Below, in pieces: positions 10,993 through 24,000 of a DNA stretch of 64,000 nucleotides (its first letter is position 1; every line of letters begins with the position of its first letter). The position numbers were made by a program, and so were the translations under genes. A model generated the notes under the pieces. It did not search any database. It was not told the DNA's origin and saw nothing but the letters and a program-made list of their open reading frames with translations. Source of the stretch: Coriaria nepalensis (lineage: Eukaryota; Streptophyta; Magnoliopsida; Cucurbitales; Coriariaceae). Location: contig CP114487.1 in the NCBI GenBank assembly GCA_027186245.1, positions 5,451,001 through 5,515,000 on the forward strand, given 5' to 3'.

Positions 10993-12131
10993 CAACTTGA
11001 AGAAATGCCCGCATGCCCTAAGAATCCCAATAGCAAGATGTGCATGAAACTCATGTTTGAAGTGCGAAAATAGAAAATGTTCGATTTGCTTTCAAATGAT
11101 TTACCGATATAGGGTGACTCAATGTGACATGATTTTGAACTTGAACATTGCACACGTGTACCAAAAAGATCATTAGCAAGTTGTGCATGAAATCCATAAT
11201 TGAAATGCGACAACAGAATTTGTTGGAATTGCTTCTAAATGATTTATTGACTTGAGATGGCCCATTGACATGATTTTGAATTTGAACAAATTTACACATG
11301 GGTTAAAATGGGCATTAGCAAGTTATGCGTGAAACTCATGTTTGAAGTCCAAAATAGAATTCATTCGAATTGCTCCTAAATGATTTACTAATTTGAGTAG
11401 ACTCGTTGACGTGATTTTGAATTTGAACAAATGCACACGTGCACCAAAACGATTATTTGCAAGTTGTGCATGAAACTCTTAATTGAAATGCGAAAATAGA
11501 ATTCGTTCGAATTCTTTCCAAATTCTTTATTGAGTTAAGGGACACATTCACATGATTTTGAACATGTACAAAGAGGCACACATGCGTTAGAATGGCCATT
11601 CGCGAGTTGTGCGTGAAACTCATATTTGAACTGCGAAAATAGAATTCATTCGAATTGCTTCTAATTGATTTATTGACTTGAGGTGACTCATTGACATGAT
11701 TCTGAACTTGAACTAATGCACACATGTGTTACAATGGCCTATAGCAAGATGTGCATGAAACTCATGTATGAAGTGCAAAGTAAAATTCGTTCGAGTTGCT
11801 TCCAAATGATTTTATTGACTTGAGATGACTTCATTGACTTTATTTTGAACTCGAACAGTTGCACACATGCGTTAAAATGGGCATTAATAAATTGTGCATG
11901 AAACTCATGTTTGAAGTGTCAAAATAGAATACGTTCGGATTGCATCTAAATGATTTATTTATTTAATGTGACTTATTGACATGATTTTGAGTTTGAACAA
12001 ATGCAGACATGCACCGAAAGAGATCATTAGCACGTTGTGCTTGAAACTCATAGTTAAAATACATAAATAGAATTTGTTCGAATTGCTTCAAAATGATTTA
12101 CTGACTTGAGATGACTCGTTGACATGATTTT
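10993..12131. repeat. 8-mer HOR unit (A' variant, 1139 bp)
   Basis: Complete a-h. The f-h end follows the unit at 1331 (GGCATTAATAAATTG in g), not the unit at 8717, so the 2,276 bp duplication ends inside this HOR. Confidence 0.92.
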
Positions 12132-13078
12132 CAACTTGAAGAAATGCCCGCATGCCCTAAGAATCCCAATAGCAAGATGTGCATGAAACTCATGTTTGAA
12201 GTGCGAAAATAGAAAATGTTCGATTTGCTTTCAAATGATTTACCGATATAGGGTGACTCAATGTGACATGATTTTGAACTTGAACATTGCACACGTGTAC
12301 CAAAAAGATCATTAGCAAGTTGTGCATGAAATCCATAATTGAAATGCGAAAACAGAATTTGTTCGAATTGCTTCTAAATGATTTATTGACTTGAGATGGC
12401 CCATTGACATGATTTTGAATTTGAACAAATTTACACATCGGTTAAAATGGGCATTAGCAAGTTATGCGTGAAACTCATGTTTGAAGTCCAAAATAGAATT
12501 CATTCGAATTGCTCCTAAATGATTTACTAATTTGAGTAGGCTCGTTGACGTGATTTTGAATTTGAACAAATGCACACGTGCACCAAAACGATTATTTACA
12601 AGTTGTGCATGAAACTCTTAATTGAAATGCGAAAATAGAATTCGTTCGAATTCCTTCCAAATTCTTTATTGAGTTAAGGTGACACATTCACATGATTTTG
12701 AACATGTACAAAGCGGCACACATGCGTTAAAATGTCCATTAGCGAGTTGTGCGTGAAACTCATATTTGAACTGCGAAAATAGAATTCATTCGAATTGCTT
12801 CCAACTGATTTATTGACTTGAGGTGACTCACTGACATGATTCTGAACTTGAACTAATACACACGTGTTACAATGGCCTATAACAAGATGTGCATGAAACT
12901 CATGTATGAAGTGCAAAATAAAATTCGTTCCAGTTGCTTCCAAATGATTTTATTGACATGAGATGACTTCATTGACTTTATTTTGAATTCGAACAGTTGC
13001 ACACATGCGTTAAAATGGGCATTAGCAAATTGCTTCAAAATGATTTACTGACTTGAGATGACTCGTTGACATGATTTT
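12132..13078. repeat. Shortened HOR unit (A variant, 947 bp)
   Basis: A-type a-f are complete. Most of g and the first half of h are missing through a 191 bp deletion whose junction is at 13026-13032. The b monomer keeps GCGAAAACAG and TTGTTCG, unlike later A units. Confidence 0.92.
13026..13032. other. 191 bp deletion junction with 7 bp microhomology
   Basis: The junction reads TTAGCAAATTGCTTCAAAATG. In the intact copy, CAAATTG occurs at 3932-3938 (monomer g) and 4123-4129 (monomer h), exactly 191 bp apart. One CAAATTG and the DNA between were lost here, so microhomology of 7 bp spans the breakpoint. Confidence 0.9.
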
Positions 13079-14216
13079 CAACTTGAAGAAATGCCCGCAT
13101 GCCCTAAGAATCCCAATAGCAAGATGTGCATGAAACTCATGTTTGAAGTGCGAAAATAGAAAATGTTCGATTTGCTTTCAAATGATTTATTAATATAGGG
13201 TGACTCAATGAGACATGATTTTGAACTTGAACATTGCACACGTGCACCAAAAAGATCATTAGCAAGTTGTGCATGAAATCCATAATTGAAATGCGAAAAC
13301 AGAATTTTTCGAATTGCTTCTAAATGATTTATTGACTTGAGATGACCTATTGTCATGATTTTAAATTTGAACAAATTTACACATCGGTTAAAATGGGCAT
13401 TAGCAAGTTATGCGTGAAACTCATGTTTGAAGTCCAAAATAAAATTCATTTTAATTGCTCCTAAGTGATTTACTAATTTGAGGTGACTCGTTGACGTGAT
13501 TTTGAATTTGAACAAATGCACAGGTGCACCAAAACGATTATTTGCAAGTTGTGCATGAAACTCTTAATTGAAATGCAAAAATACAATTCGTTCGAATTCC
13601 TTCCAAATTCTTTATTGAGTTAAGGTGACACATTCACATGATTTTGAACATGTACAAAGCGGCACACATGCGTTAAAATGGCCATTAGCGAGTTGTGCGT
13701 GAAACTCATATTTGAACTGCGAAAATAGAATTCATTCGAATTGCTTTTAATTGATTTATTGACTTGAGGTGACTCACTGACATGATTCTGAACTTGAACT
13801 AATGCACACATGTGTTACAATGGCCTATAGCAAGATGTGCATGAAACTCATGTATGAAGTGCAAAATAAAATTCGTTCGAGTTGCTTCCAAATGATTTTA
13901 TTGACTTGAGATGACTTCATTGACTTTAGTTTGAACTCGAACAGTTGCACACATACGTTAAAATGGGCATTAGCAAATTGTGCATGAAACTCAAGTTTAA
14001 AGTGTGAAAATAGAATTCGTTCGGATTGCATCTAAATGATTTATTGATTTAATGTGACTTATTGACAAGATTTTGAGTTTGAACAAATGCAGACGTGCAC
14101 CGAAAGAGATCATTAGCATGTTGTGCATGAAACTCATAGTTAAAATACATAAATAGAATTTGTTCGAATTGCTCCAAATGATTTACTGACTTGAGATGAC
14201 TCGTTGACATGATTTT
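13079..14216. repeat. 8-mer HOR unit (B variant, 1138 bp)
   Basis: Complete a-h with the B marker set (TTATTAATATAGG, CAGAATTTTTCG, TTCATTTTAATTGC). Confidence 0.93.
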
Positions 14217-15343
14217 CAACTTGAAGAAATGCCTGCATGCCCTAAGAATCCCAATAGCAAGATGTGCATGAAACTCATGTTTGAAGTGCGAAAATAGAAA
14301 ATGTTCGATTTATTGATATAGGGTGACTCAATGTGACATGATTTTGAACTTGAACATTGCACACGTGCACCAAAAAGATCATTAGCAAGTTGTGCATGAA
14401 ATCCATAATTGAAATGCCAAAAAAAGAACTTGTTCGAATTGCTTCTCAATGATTTATTGACTTGAGATGGCCCATTGACATGATTTTGAATTTGAACAAA
14501 TTTACACATGGGTTAAAATGGGCATTAGCAAGTTATGCATGAAACACATGTTTGAAGTCCAAAATAGAATTCATTCGAATTGCACCTAAATGATTTACTA
14601 ATTTGAGGTGACTCGTTGACGTGATTTTGAATTTGAACAAATGCACACGTGCACCAAAACGATTATTTGCAAGTTGTGCATGAAACTCTTAATTGAAATG
14701 CGAAAATAGAATTCGTTCGAATTCCTTCCAAATTCTTTATTGAGTTAAGGGACACATTCACATGATTTTGAACATGTACAAAGAGGCACACATGCGTTAG
14801 AATGGCCATTCGCGAGTTGTGCGTGAAACTCATATTTGAACTGCGAAAATAGAATTCATTCGAATTGCTTCTAATTGATTTATTGACTTGAGGTGACTCA
14901 TTGACATGATTCTGAACTTGAACTAATGCACACGTGTTACAATGGCCTATAGCAGGATGTGCATGAAACTCATGTATGAAGTGCAAAGTAAAATTCGTTC
15001 GAGTTGCTTCCAAATGATTTTATTGACTTGAGATAACTTCATTGACTTTATTTTGAACTCGAACAGTTGCACACATGCGTTAAAATGGGCATTAGCAAAT
15101 TGTGCATGAAACTCATGTTTAAAGTGTGAAAATAGAATTCGTTCGGATTGCATCTAAATGATTTATTGATTTAATGTGACTCATTGACATGATTTTGAGT
15201 TTGACAAAATGCGGACGTGCACCGAAAGAGATCATTAGCACGTTGTGCATGAAACTCATAGTTAAAATACATAAATAGCTATAATTTGTTCGAATTGCTT
15301 CCAAATGATTTACTGACTTGAGATGACTCGTTGACAAGATTTT
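14217..15343. repeat. 8-mer HOR unit (C variant, 1127 bp)
   Basis: Complete a-h with the 15 bp deletion in a and the CTAT insertion in h. The b monomer has AAAGAACTTGTTCG, the early form of C. Confidence 0.93.
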
Positions 15344-16483
15344 CAACTTGAAGAAACGCCCGCATGCCTTAAGAATCCCAATAGCAAGATGTGCATGAAA
15401 CTCATGTTTGAAGTACGAAAATAGAAAATGTTCGATTTGCTTTCAAATCATTTATTGATATAGGGTGACTCAATGTGACATGATTTTGAACTTGAACATT
15501 GCACACGTGCACCAAAAAGGTCATTAGCAAGTTGTGCATGAAATCCATAATTGAAATGCGAAAACAGAATTTGTTCGAATTGCTTCTAAATGATTTATTG
15601 ACTTGAGATGGCCCATTGACATGATTTTGAATTTGAACAAATTTACACATGGGTTAAAATGGGCATTAGCAAGTTATGCGTGAAACTCATGTTTGAAGTC
15701 CAAAATAGAATTCATTCGAATTGCTCCTAAATGATTTACTAATTTGAGGTGACACGTTGACGTGATTTTGAATTTGAAAAAATGCGCACGTGCACCAAAA
15801 CGATTATTTGCAAGTTGTGCGTGAAACTCTTAATTGAAATGCGAAAATAGAATTCGTTTGAATTGCTTCCAAATTCTTTATTGAGTTAAGGTGACACATT
15901 CACATGATTTTGAACATGTACAAAGCGGCACACATGCGTTAAAATGGCCATTAGCGAGTTGTAAATGAAACTCAAATTTGAACTGCGAAAATAGAATTCA
16001 TTCGAATTGCTTCTAATTGATTTATTGACTTGAGGTGACTCATTGACATGATTCTGAACTTGAACTAATGCACACATGTGTTACAATGGCCTATAGCAAG
16101 ATGTGCATGAAACTCATGTATGAAGTGCAAAGTAAAATTCGTTCGAGTTGCTTCCAAATGATTTTATTGACTTGAGATGACTTTATTGACTTTATTTTGA
16201 ACTCGAACAGTTGCACACATGCGTTAAAATGGGCATTAGCAAATTGTGCATGAAACTCATGTTTGAAGTGTCAAAATAGAATACGTTCGGATTGCATCTA
16301 AATGATTTATTGATTTAATGTGACTTATTGACATGATTTTGAGTTTGAACAAATGCAGACATGCACCGAAAGAGATCATTAGCACGTTGTGCTTGAAACT
16401 CATAGTTAAAATACATAAATAGAATTTGTTCGAATTGCTTCAAAATGATTTACTGACTTGAGATGACTCGTTGACATGATTTT
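15344..16483. repeat. 8-mer HOR unit (D variant, 1140 bp)
   Basis: Complete a-h. D markers are GAAACGCCCGCATGCC and CAAATCATTTATTG in a, AAAAAGGTCATTAGC in b, GAAAAAATGCGCACG in d, and GAGTTGTAAATGAAACTC in e. GGTGACACGTTG in c is the early D form. Confidence 0.93.
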
Positions 16484-17621
16484 CAACTTGAAGAAATGCC
16501 CGCATGCCCTAAGAATCCCAATAGCAAGATGTGCATGAAACTCATGTTTGAAGTGCGAAAATAGAAAATGGTCGATTTGCTTTCAAATGATTTACCGATA
16601 TAGGGTGACTCAATGTGACATGATTTTGAACTAGAACATTGCACACGTGTACCAAAAAGATCATTAGCAAGTTGTGCATGAAATCCATAATTGAAATGCG
16701 ACAACAGAATTTGTTGGAATTGCTTCGAAATGATTTATTGACTTGAGATGGCCCATTGACATGATTTTGAATTTGAACAAATTTACACATCGGTTAAAAT
16801 GGGCATTAGCAAGTTATGCGTGAAACTCATGTTTGAAGTCCAAAATAGAATTCATTCGAATTGCTCCTAAATGATTTACTAATTTGAGTAGGCTCGTTGA
16901 CGTGATTTTGAATTTGAACAAATGCACACGTGCACCAAAACGATTATTTACAAGTTGTGCATGAAACTCTTAATTGAAATGCGAAAACAGAATTCGTTCG
17001 AATTCCTTCCAAATTCTTTATTGAGTTAAGGTGACACATTCACATGATTTTGAACATGTACAAAGCGGCACACATGCGTTAAAATGTCCATTAGCGAGTT
17101 GTGCGTGAAACTCATATTTGAACTGCGAAAATAGAATTCATTCGAATTGCTTCCAACTGATTTATTGACTTGAGGTGACTCACTGACATGATTCTGAACT
17201 TGAACTAATACACACGTGTTACAATGGCCTATAACAAGATGTGCATGAAACTCATGTATGAAGTGCAAAATAAAATTCGTTCCAGTTGCTTCCAAATGAT
17301 TTTATTGACATGAGATGACTTCATTGACTTTATTTTGAATTCGAACAGTTGCACACATGCGTTAAAATGGGCATTAGCAAATTGTGCATGAAACTCATGT
17401 TTGAAGTGTCAAAATAGAATACGTTCGGATTACATCTAATTGATTTATTGATTTAATGTGACTCATTGACAAGATTTTGAGTTTGAACAAATGCAGACGT
17501 GCACCAAAAGAGATCATTAGCACGTTGTGCATGAAACTCATAGTTAAAATACATATATAGAATTTGTTCAAATTGCTTCAAAATGATTTACTGACTTGAG
17601 ATGACTCGTTGACATGATTTT
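16484..17621. repeat. HOR unit (A variant, 1138 bp)
   Basis: A markers TTTACCGATATAGG, GACAACAG and GAGTAGGCTCG are present. New markers not in the A at 12132 are AAAATGGTCG in a and GAACTAGAAC at the b start. Confidence 0.93.
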
Positions 17622-18759
17622 CAACTTGAAGAAATGCCCGCATGCCCTAAGAATCCCAATAGCAAGATGTGCATGAAACTCATGTTTGAAGTGCGAAAAT
17701 AGAAAATGTTCGATTTGCTTTCAAATGATTTATTAATATAGGGTGACTCAATGAGACATGATTTTGAACTTGAACATTGCACACGTGCACCAAAAAGATC
17801 ATTAGCAAGTTGTGCATGAAATCCATAATTGAAATGCGAAAACAGAATTTTTCGAATTGCTTCTAAATGATTTATTGACTTGAGATGACCTATTGTCATG
17901 ATTTTAAATTTGAACAAATTTACACATCGGTTAAAATGGGCATTAGCAAGTTATGCGTGAAACTCATGTTTGAAGTCCAAAATAAAATTCATTTTAATTG
18001 CTCCTAAGTGATTTACTAATTTGAGGTGACTCGTTGACGTGATTTTGAATTTGAACAAATGCACAGGTGCACCAAAACGATTATTTGCAAGTTGTGCATG
18101 AAACTCTTAATTGAAATGCAAAAATACAATTCGTTCGAATTCCTTCCAAATTCTTTATTGAGTTAAGGTGACACATTCACATGATTTTGAACATGTACAA
18201 AGCGGCACACATGCGTTAAAATGGCCATTAGCGAGTTGTGCGTGAAACTCATATTTGAACTGCGAAAATAGAATTCATTCGAATTGCTTTTAATTGATTT
18301 ATTGACTTGAGGTGACTCACTGACATGATTCTGAACTTGAACTAATGCACACATGTGTTACAATGGCCTATAGCAAGATGTGCATGAAACTCATGTATGA
18401 AGTGCAAAATAAAATTCGTTCGAGTTGCTTCCAAATGATTTTATTGACTTGAGATGACTTCATTGACTTTAGTTTGAACTCGAACAGTTGCACACATACG
18501 TTAAAATGGGCATTAGCAAATTGTGCATGAAACTCAAGTTTAAAGTGTGAAAATAGAATTCGTTCGGATTGCATCTAAATGATTTATTGATTTAATGTGA
18601 CTTATTGACAAGATTTTGAGTTTGAACAAATGCAGACGTGCACCGAAAGAGATCATTAGCATGTTGTGCATGAAACTCATAGTTAAAATACATAAATAGA
18701 ATTTGTTCGAATTGCTCCAAATGATTTACTGACTTGAGATGACTCGTTGACATGATTTT
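17622..18759. repeat. HOR unit (B variant, 1138 bp)
   Basis: Complete a-h with the full B marker set. The h just before it reads CACCAAAAGAG, a mark of the early super-HOR copies. Confidence 0.93.
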
Positions 18760-19886
18760 CAACTTGAAGAAATGCCTGCATGCCCTAAGAATCCCAATAG
18801 CAAGATGTGCATGAAACTCATGTTTGAAGTGCGAAAATAGAAAATGTTCGATTTATTGATATAGGGTGACTCAATGTGACATGATTTTGAACTTGAACAT
18901 TGCACACGTGCACCAAAAAGATCATTAGCAAGTTGTGCATGAAATCCATAATTGAAATGCCAAAAAAAGAACTTGTTCGAATTGCTTCTCAATGATTTAT
19001 TGACTTGAGATGGCCCATTGACATGATTTTGAATTTGAACAAATTTACACATGGGTTAAAATGGGCATTAGCAAGTTATGCATGAAACACATGTTTGAAG
19101 TCCAAAATAGAATTCATTCGAATTGCACCTAAATGATTTACTAATTTGAGGTGACTCGTTGACGTGATTTTGAATTTGAACAAATGCACACGTGCACCAA
19201 AACGATTATTTGCAAGTTGTGCATGAAACTCTTAATTGAAATGCGAAAATAGAATTCGTTCGAATTCCTTCCAAATTCTTTATTGAGTTAAGGGACACAT
19301 TCACATGATTTTGAACATGTACAAAGAGGCACACATGCGTTAGAATGGCCATTCGCGAGTTGTGCGTGAAACTCATATTTGAACTGCGAAAATAGAATTC
19401 ATTCGAATTGCTTCTAATTGATTTATTGACTTGAGGTGACTCATTGACATGATTCTGAACTTGAACTAATGCACACGTGTTACAATGGCCTATAGCAGGA
19501 TGTGCATGAAACTCATGTATGAAGTGCAAAGTAAAATTCGTTCGAGTTGCTTCCAAATGATTTTATTGACTTGAGATAACTTCATTGACTTTATTTTGAA
19601 CTCGAACAGTTGCACACATGCGTTAAAATGGGCATTAGCAAATTGTGCATGAAACTCATGTTTAAAGTGTGAAAATAGAATTCGTTCGGATTGCATCTAA
19701 ATGATTTATTGATTTAATGTGACTCATTGACATGATTTTGAGTTTGACAAAATGCGGACGTGCACCGAAAGAGATCATTAGCACGTTGTGCATGAAACTC
19801 ATAGTTAAAATACATAAATAGCTATAATTTGTTCGAATTGCTTCCAAATGATTTACTGACTTGAGATGACTCGTTGACAAGATTTT
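18760..19886. repeat. HOR unit (C variant, 1127 bp)
   Basis: Complete a-h with the C deletion in a and CTAT insertion in h; b has AAAGAACTTG. Confidence 0.93.
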
Positions 19887-21026
19887 CAACTTGAAGAAAC
19901 GCCCGCATGCCTTAAGAATCCCAATAGCAAGATGTGCATGAAACTCATGTTTGAAGTACGAAAATAGAAAATGTTCGATTTGCTTTCAAATCATTTATTG
20001 ATATAGGGTGACTCAATGTGACATGATTTTGAACTTGAACATTGCACACGTGCACCAAAAAGGTCATTAGCAAGTTGTGCATGAAATCCATAATTGAAAT
20101 GCGAAAACAGAATTTGTTCGAATTGCTTCTAAATGATTTATTGACTTGAGATGGCCCATTGACATGATTTTGAATTTGAACAAATTTACACATGGGTTAA
20201 AATGGGCATTAGCAAGTTATGCGTGAAACTCATGTTTGAAGTCCAAAATAGAATTCATTCGAATTGCTCCTAAATGATTTACTAATTTGAGGTGACACGT
20301 TGACGTGATTTTGAATTTGAAAAAATGCGCACGTGCACCAAAACGATTATTTGCAAGTTGTGCGTGAAACTCTTAATTGAAATGCGAAAATAGAATTCGT
20401 TTGAATTGCTTCCAAATTCTTTATTGAGTTAAGGTGACACATTCACATGATTTTGAACATGTACAAAGCGGCACACATGCGTTAAAATGGCCATTAGCGA
20501 GTTGTAAATGAAACTCAAATTTGAACTGCGAAAATAGAATTCATTCGAATTGCTTCTAATTGATTTATTGACTTGAGGTGACTCATTGACATGATTCTGA
20601 ACTTGAACTAATGCACACATGTGTTACAATGGCCTATAGCAAGATGTGCATGAAACTCATGTATGAAGTGCAAAGTAAAATTCGTTCGAGTTGCTTCCAA
20701 ATGATTTTATTGACTTGAGATGACTTTATTGACTTTATTTTGAACTCGAACAGTTGCACACATGCGTTAAAATGGGCATTAGCAAATTGTGCATGAAACT
20801 CATGTTTGAAGTGTCAAAATAGAATACGTTCGGATTGCATCTAAATGATTTATTGATTTAATGTGACTTATTGACATGATTTTGAGTTTGAACAAATGCA
20901 GACATGCACCGAAAGAGATCATTAGCACGTTGTGCTTGAAACTCATAGTTAAAATACATAAATAGAATTTGTTCGAATTGCTTCAAAATGATTTACTGAC
21001 TTGAGATGACTCGTTGACATGATTTT
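19887..21026. repeat. HOR unit (D variant, 1140 bp)
   Basis: Complete a-h with D markers; GGTGACACGTTG in c and GACTTTATTGAC in f are the early D forms. Confidence 0.93.
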
Positions 21027-24000
21027 CAACTTGAAGAAATGCCCGCATGCCCTAAGAATCCCAATAGCAAGATGTGCATGAAACTCATGTTTGAAGTGCG
21101 AAAATAGAAAATGGTCGATTTGCTTTCAAATGATTTACCGATATAGGGTGACTCAATGTGACATGATTTTGAACTAGAACATTGCACACGTGTACCAAAA
21201 AGATCATTAGCAAGTTGTGCATGAAATCCATAATTGAAATGCGACAACAGAATTTGTTGGAATTGCTTCGAAATGATTTATTGACTTGAGATGGCCCATT
21301 GACATGATTTTGAATTTGAACAAATTTACACATCGGTTAAAATGGGCATTAGCAAGTTATGCGTGAAACTCATGTTTGAAGTCCAAAATAGAATTCATTC
21401 GAATTGCTCCTAAATGATTTACTAATTTGAGTAGGCTCGTTGACGTGATTTTGAATTTGAACAAATGCACACGTGCACCAAAACGATTATTTACAAGTTG
21501 TGCATGAAACTCTTAATTGAAATGCGAAAATAGAATTCGTTCGAATTCCTTCCAAATTCTTTATTGAGTTAAGGTGACACATTCACATGATTTTGAACAT
21601 GTACAAAGCGGCACACATGCGTTAAAATGTCCATTAGCGAGTTGTGCGTGAAACTCATATTTGAACTGCGAAAATAGAATTCATTCGAATTGCTTCCAAC
21701 TGATTTATTGACTTGAGGTGACTCACTGACATGATTCTGAACTTGAACTAATACACACGTGTTACAATGGCCTATAACAAGATGTGCATGAAACTCATGT
21801 ATGAAGTGCAAAATAAAATTCGTTCCAGTTGCTTCCAAATGATTTTATTGACATGAGATGACTTCATTGACTTTATTTTGAATTCGAACAGTTGCACACA
21901 TGCGTTAAAATGGGCATTAGCAAATTGTGCATGAAACTCATGTTTGAAGTGTCAAAATAGAATACGTTCGGATTACATCTAATTGATTTATTGATTTAAT
22001 GTGACTCATTGACAAGATTTTGAGTTTGAACAAATGCAGACGTGCACCAAAAGAGATCATTAGCACGTTGTGCATGAAACTCATAGTTAAAATACATATA
22101 TAGAATTTGTTCAAATTGCTTCAAAATGATTTACTGACTTGAGATGACTCGTTGACATGATTTTCAACTTGAAGAAATGCCCGCATGCCCTAAGAATCCC
22201 AATAGCAAGATGTGCATGAAACTCATGTTTGAAGTGCGAAAATAGAAAATGTTCGATTTGCTTTCAAATGATTTATTAATATAGGGTGACTCAATGAGAC
22301 ATGATTTTGAACTTGAACATTGCACACGTGCACCAAAAAGATCATTAGCAAGTTGTGCATGAAATCCATAATTGAAATGCGAAAACAGAATTTTTCGAAT
22401 TGCTTCTAAATGATTTATTGACTTGAGATGACCTATTGTCATGATTTTAAATTTGAACAAATTTACACATCGGTTAAAATGGGCATTAGCAAGTTATGCG
22501 TGAAACTCATGTTTGAAGTCCAAAATAAAATTCATTTTAATTGCTCCTAAGTGATTTACTAATTTGAGGTGACTCGTTGACGTGATTTTGAATTTGAACA
22601 AATGCACAGGTGCACCAAAACGATTATTTGCAAGTTGTGCATGAAACTCTTAATTGAAATGCAAAAATACAATTCGTTCGAATTCCTTCCAAATTCTTTA
22701 TTGAGTTAAGGTGACACATTCACATGATTTTGAACATGTACAAAGCGGCACACATGCGTTAAAATGGCCATTAGCGAGTTGTGCGTGAAACTCATATTTG
22801 AACTGCGAAAATAGAATTCATTCGAATTGCTTTTAATTGATTTATTGACTTGAGGTGACTCACTGACATGATTCTGAACTTGAACTAATGCACACATGTG
22901 TTACAATGGCCTATAGCAAGATGTGCATGAAACTCATGTATGAAGTGCAAAATAAAATTCGTTCGAGTTGCTTCCAAATGATTTTATTGACTTGAGATGA
23001 CTTCATTGACTTTAGTTTGAACTCGAACAGTTGCACACATACGTTAAAATGGGCATTAGCAAATTGTGCATGAAACTCAAGTTTAAAGTGTGAAAATAGA
23101 ATTCGTTCGGATTGCATCTAAATGATTTATTGATTTAATGTGACTTATTGACAAGATTTTGAGTTTGAACAAATGCAGACGTGCACCGAAAGAGATCATT
23201 AGCATGTTGTGCATGAAACTCATAGTTAAAATACATAAATAGAATTTGTTCGAATTGCTCCAAATGATTTACTGACTTGAGATGACTCGTTGACATGATT
23301 TTCAACTTGAAGAAATGCCTGCATGCCCTAAGAATCCCAATAGCAAGATGTGCATGAAACTCATGTTTGAAGTGCGAAAATAGAAAATGTTCGATTTATT
23401 GATATAGGGTGACTCAATGTGACATGATTTTGAACTTGAACATTGCACACGTGCACCAAAAAGATCATTAGCAAGTTGTGCATGAAATCCATAATTGAAA
23501 TGCCAAAAAAAGAACTTGTTCGAATTGCTTCTCAATGATTTATTGACTTGAGATGGCCCATTGACATGATTTTGAATTTGAACAAATTTACACATGGGTT
23601 AAAATGGGCATTAGCAAGTTATGCATGAAACACATGTTTGAAGTCCAAAATAGAATTCATTCGAATTGCACCTAAATGATTTACTAATTTGAGGTGACTC
23701 GTTGACGTGATTTTGAATTTGAACAAATGCACACGTGCACCAAAACGATTATTTGCAAGTTGTGCATGAAACTCTTAATTGAAATGCGAAAATAGAATTC
23801 GTTCGAATTCCTTCCAAATTCTTTATTGAGTTAAGGGACACATTCACATGATTTTGAACATGTACAAAGAGGCACACATGCGTTAGAATGGCCATTCGCG
23901 AGTTGTGCGTGAAACTCATATTTGAACTGCGAAAATAGAATTCATTCGAATTGCTTCTAATTGATTTATTGACTTGAGGTGACTCATTGACATGATTCTG

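Larger units (their letters stand above)
7187..11738. repeat. Two-HOR tandem duplication, period 2,276 bp
   Basis: C'+A' pairs repeat at exact offset 2276: distinctive positions 7187/9463, 7578/9854, 8040/10316, 8716/10992 and 9177/11453 recur. The period is two HORs (16 monomers). The unusual f monomer at 7187 and 9463 is not repeated at 11739, which places the right edge near there; the left edge extends somewhat before 7187. Confidence 0.85.
12132..16483. repeat. Super-HOR copy 1 (ABCD, 4352 bp, one deletion)
   Basis: Units A, B, C, D in order; length equals 4543 minus the 191 bp deletion in A. First copy of the regular array. Confidence 0.9.
16484..21026. repeat. Super-HOR copy 2 (ABCD, 4543 bp)
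   Basis: Four HORs of 1138, 1138, 1127 and 1140 bp. Every marker recurs exactly 4543 bp later (for example 16483/21026, 17621/22164, 18759/23302). Confidence 0.94.
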
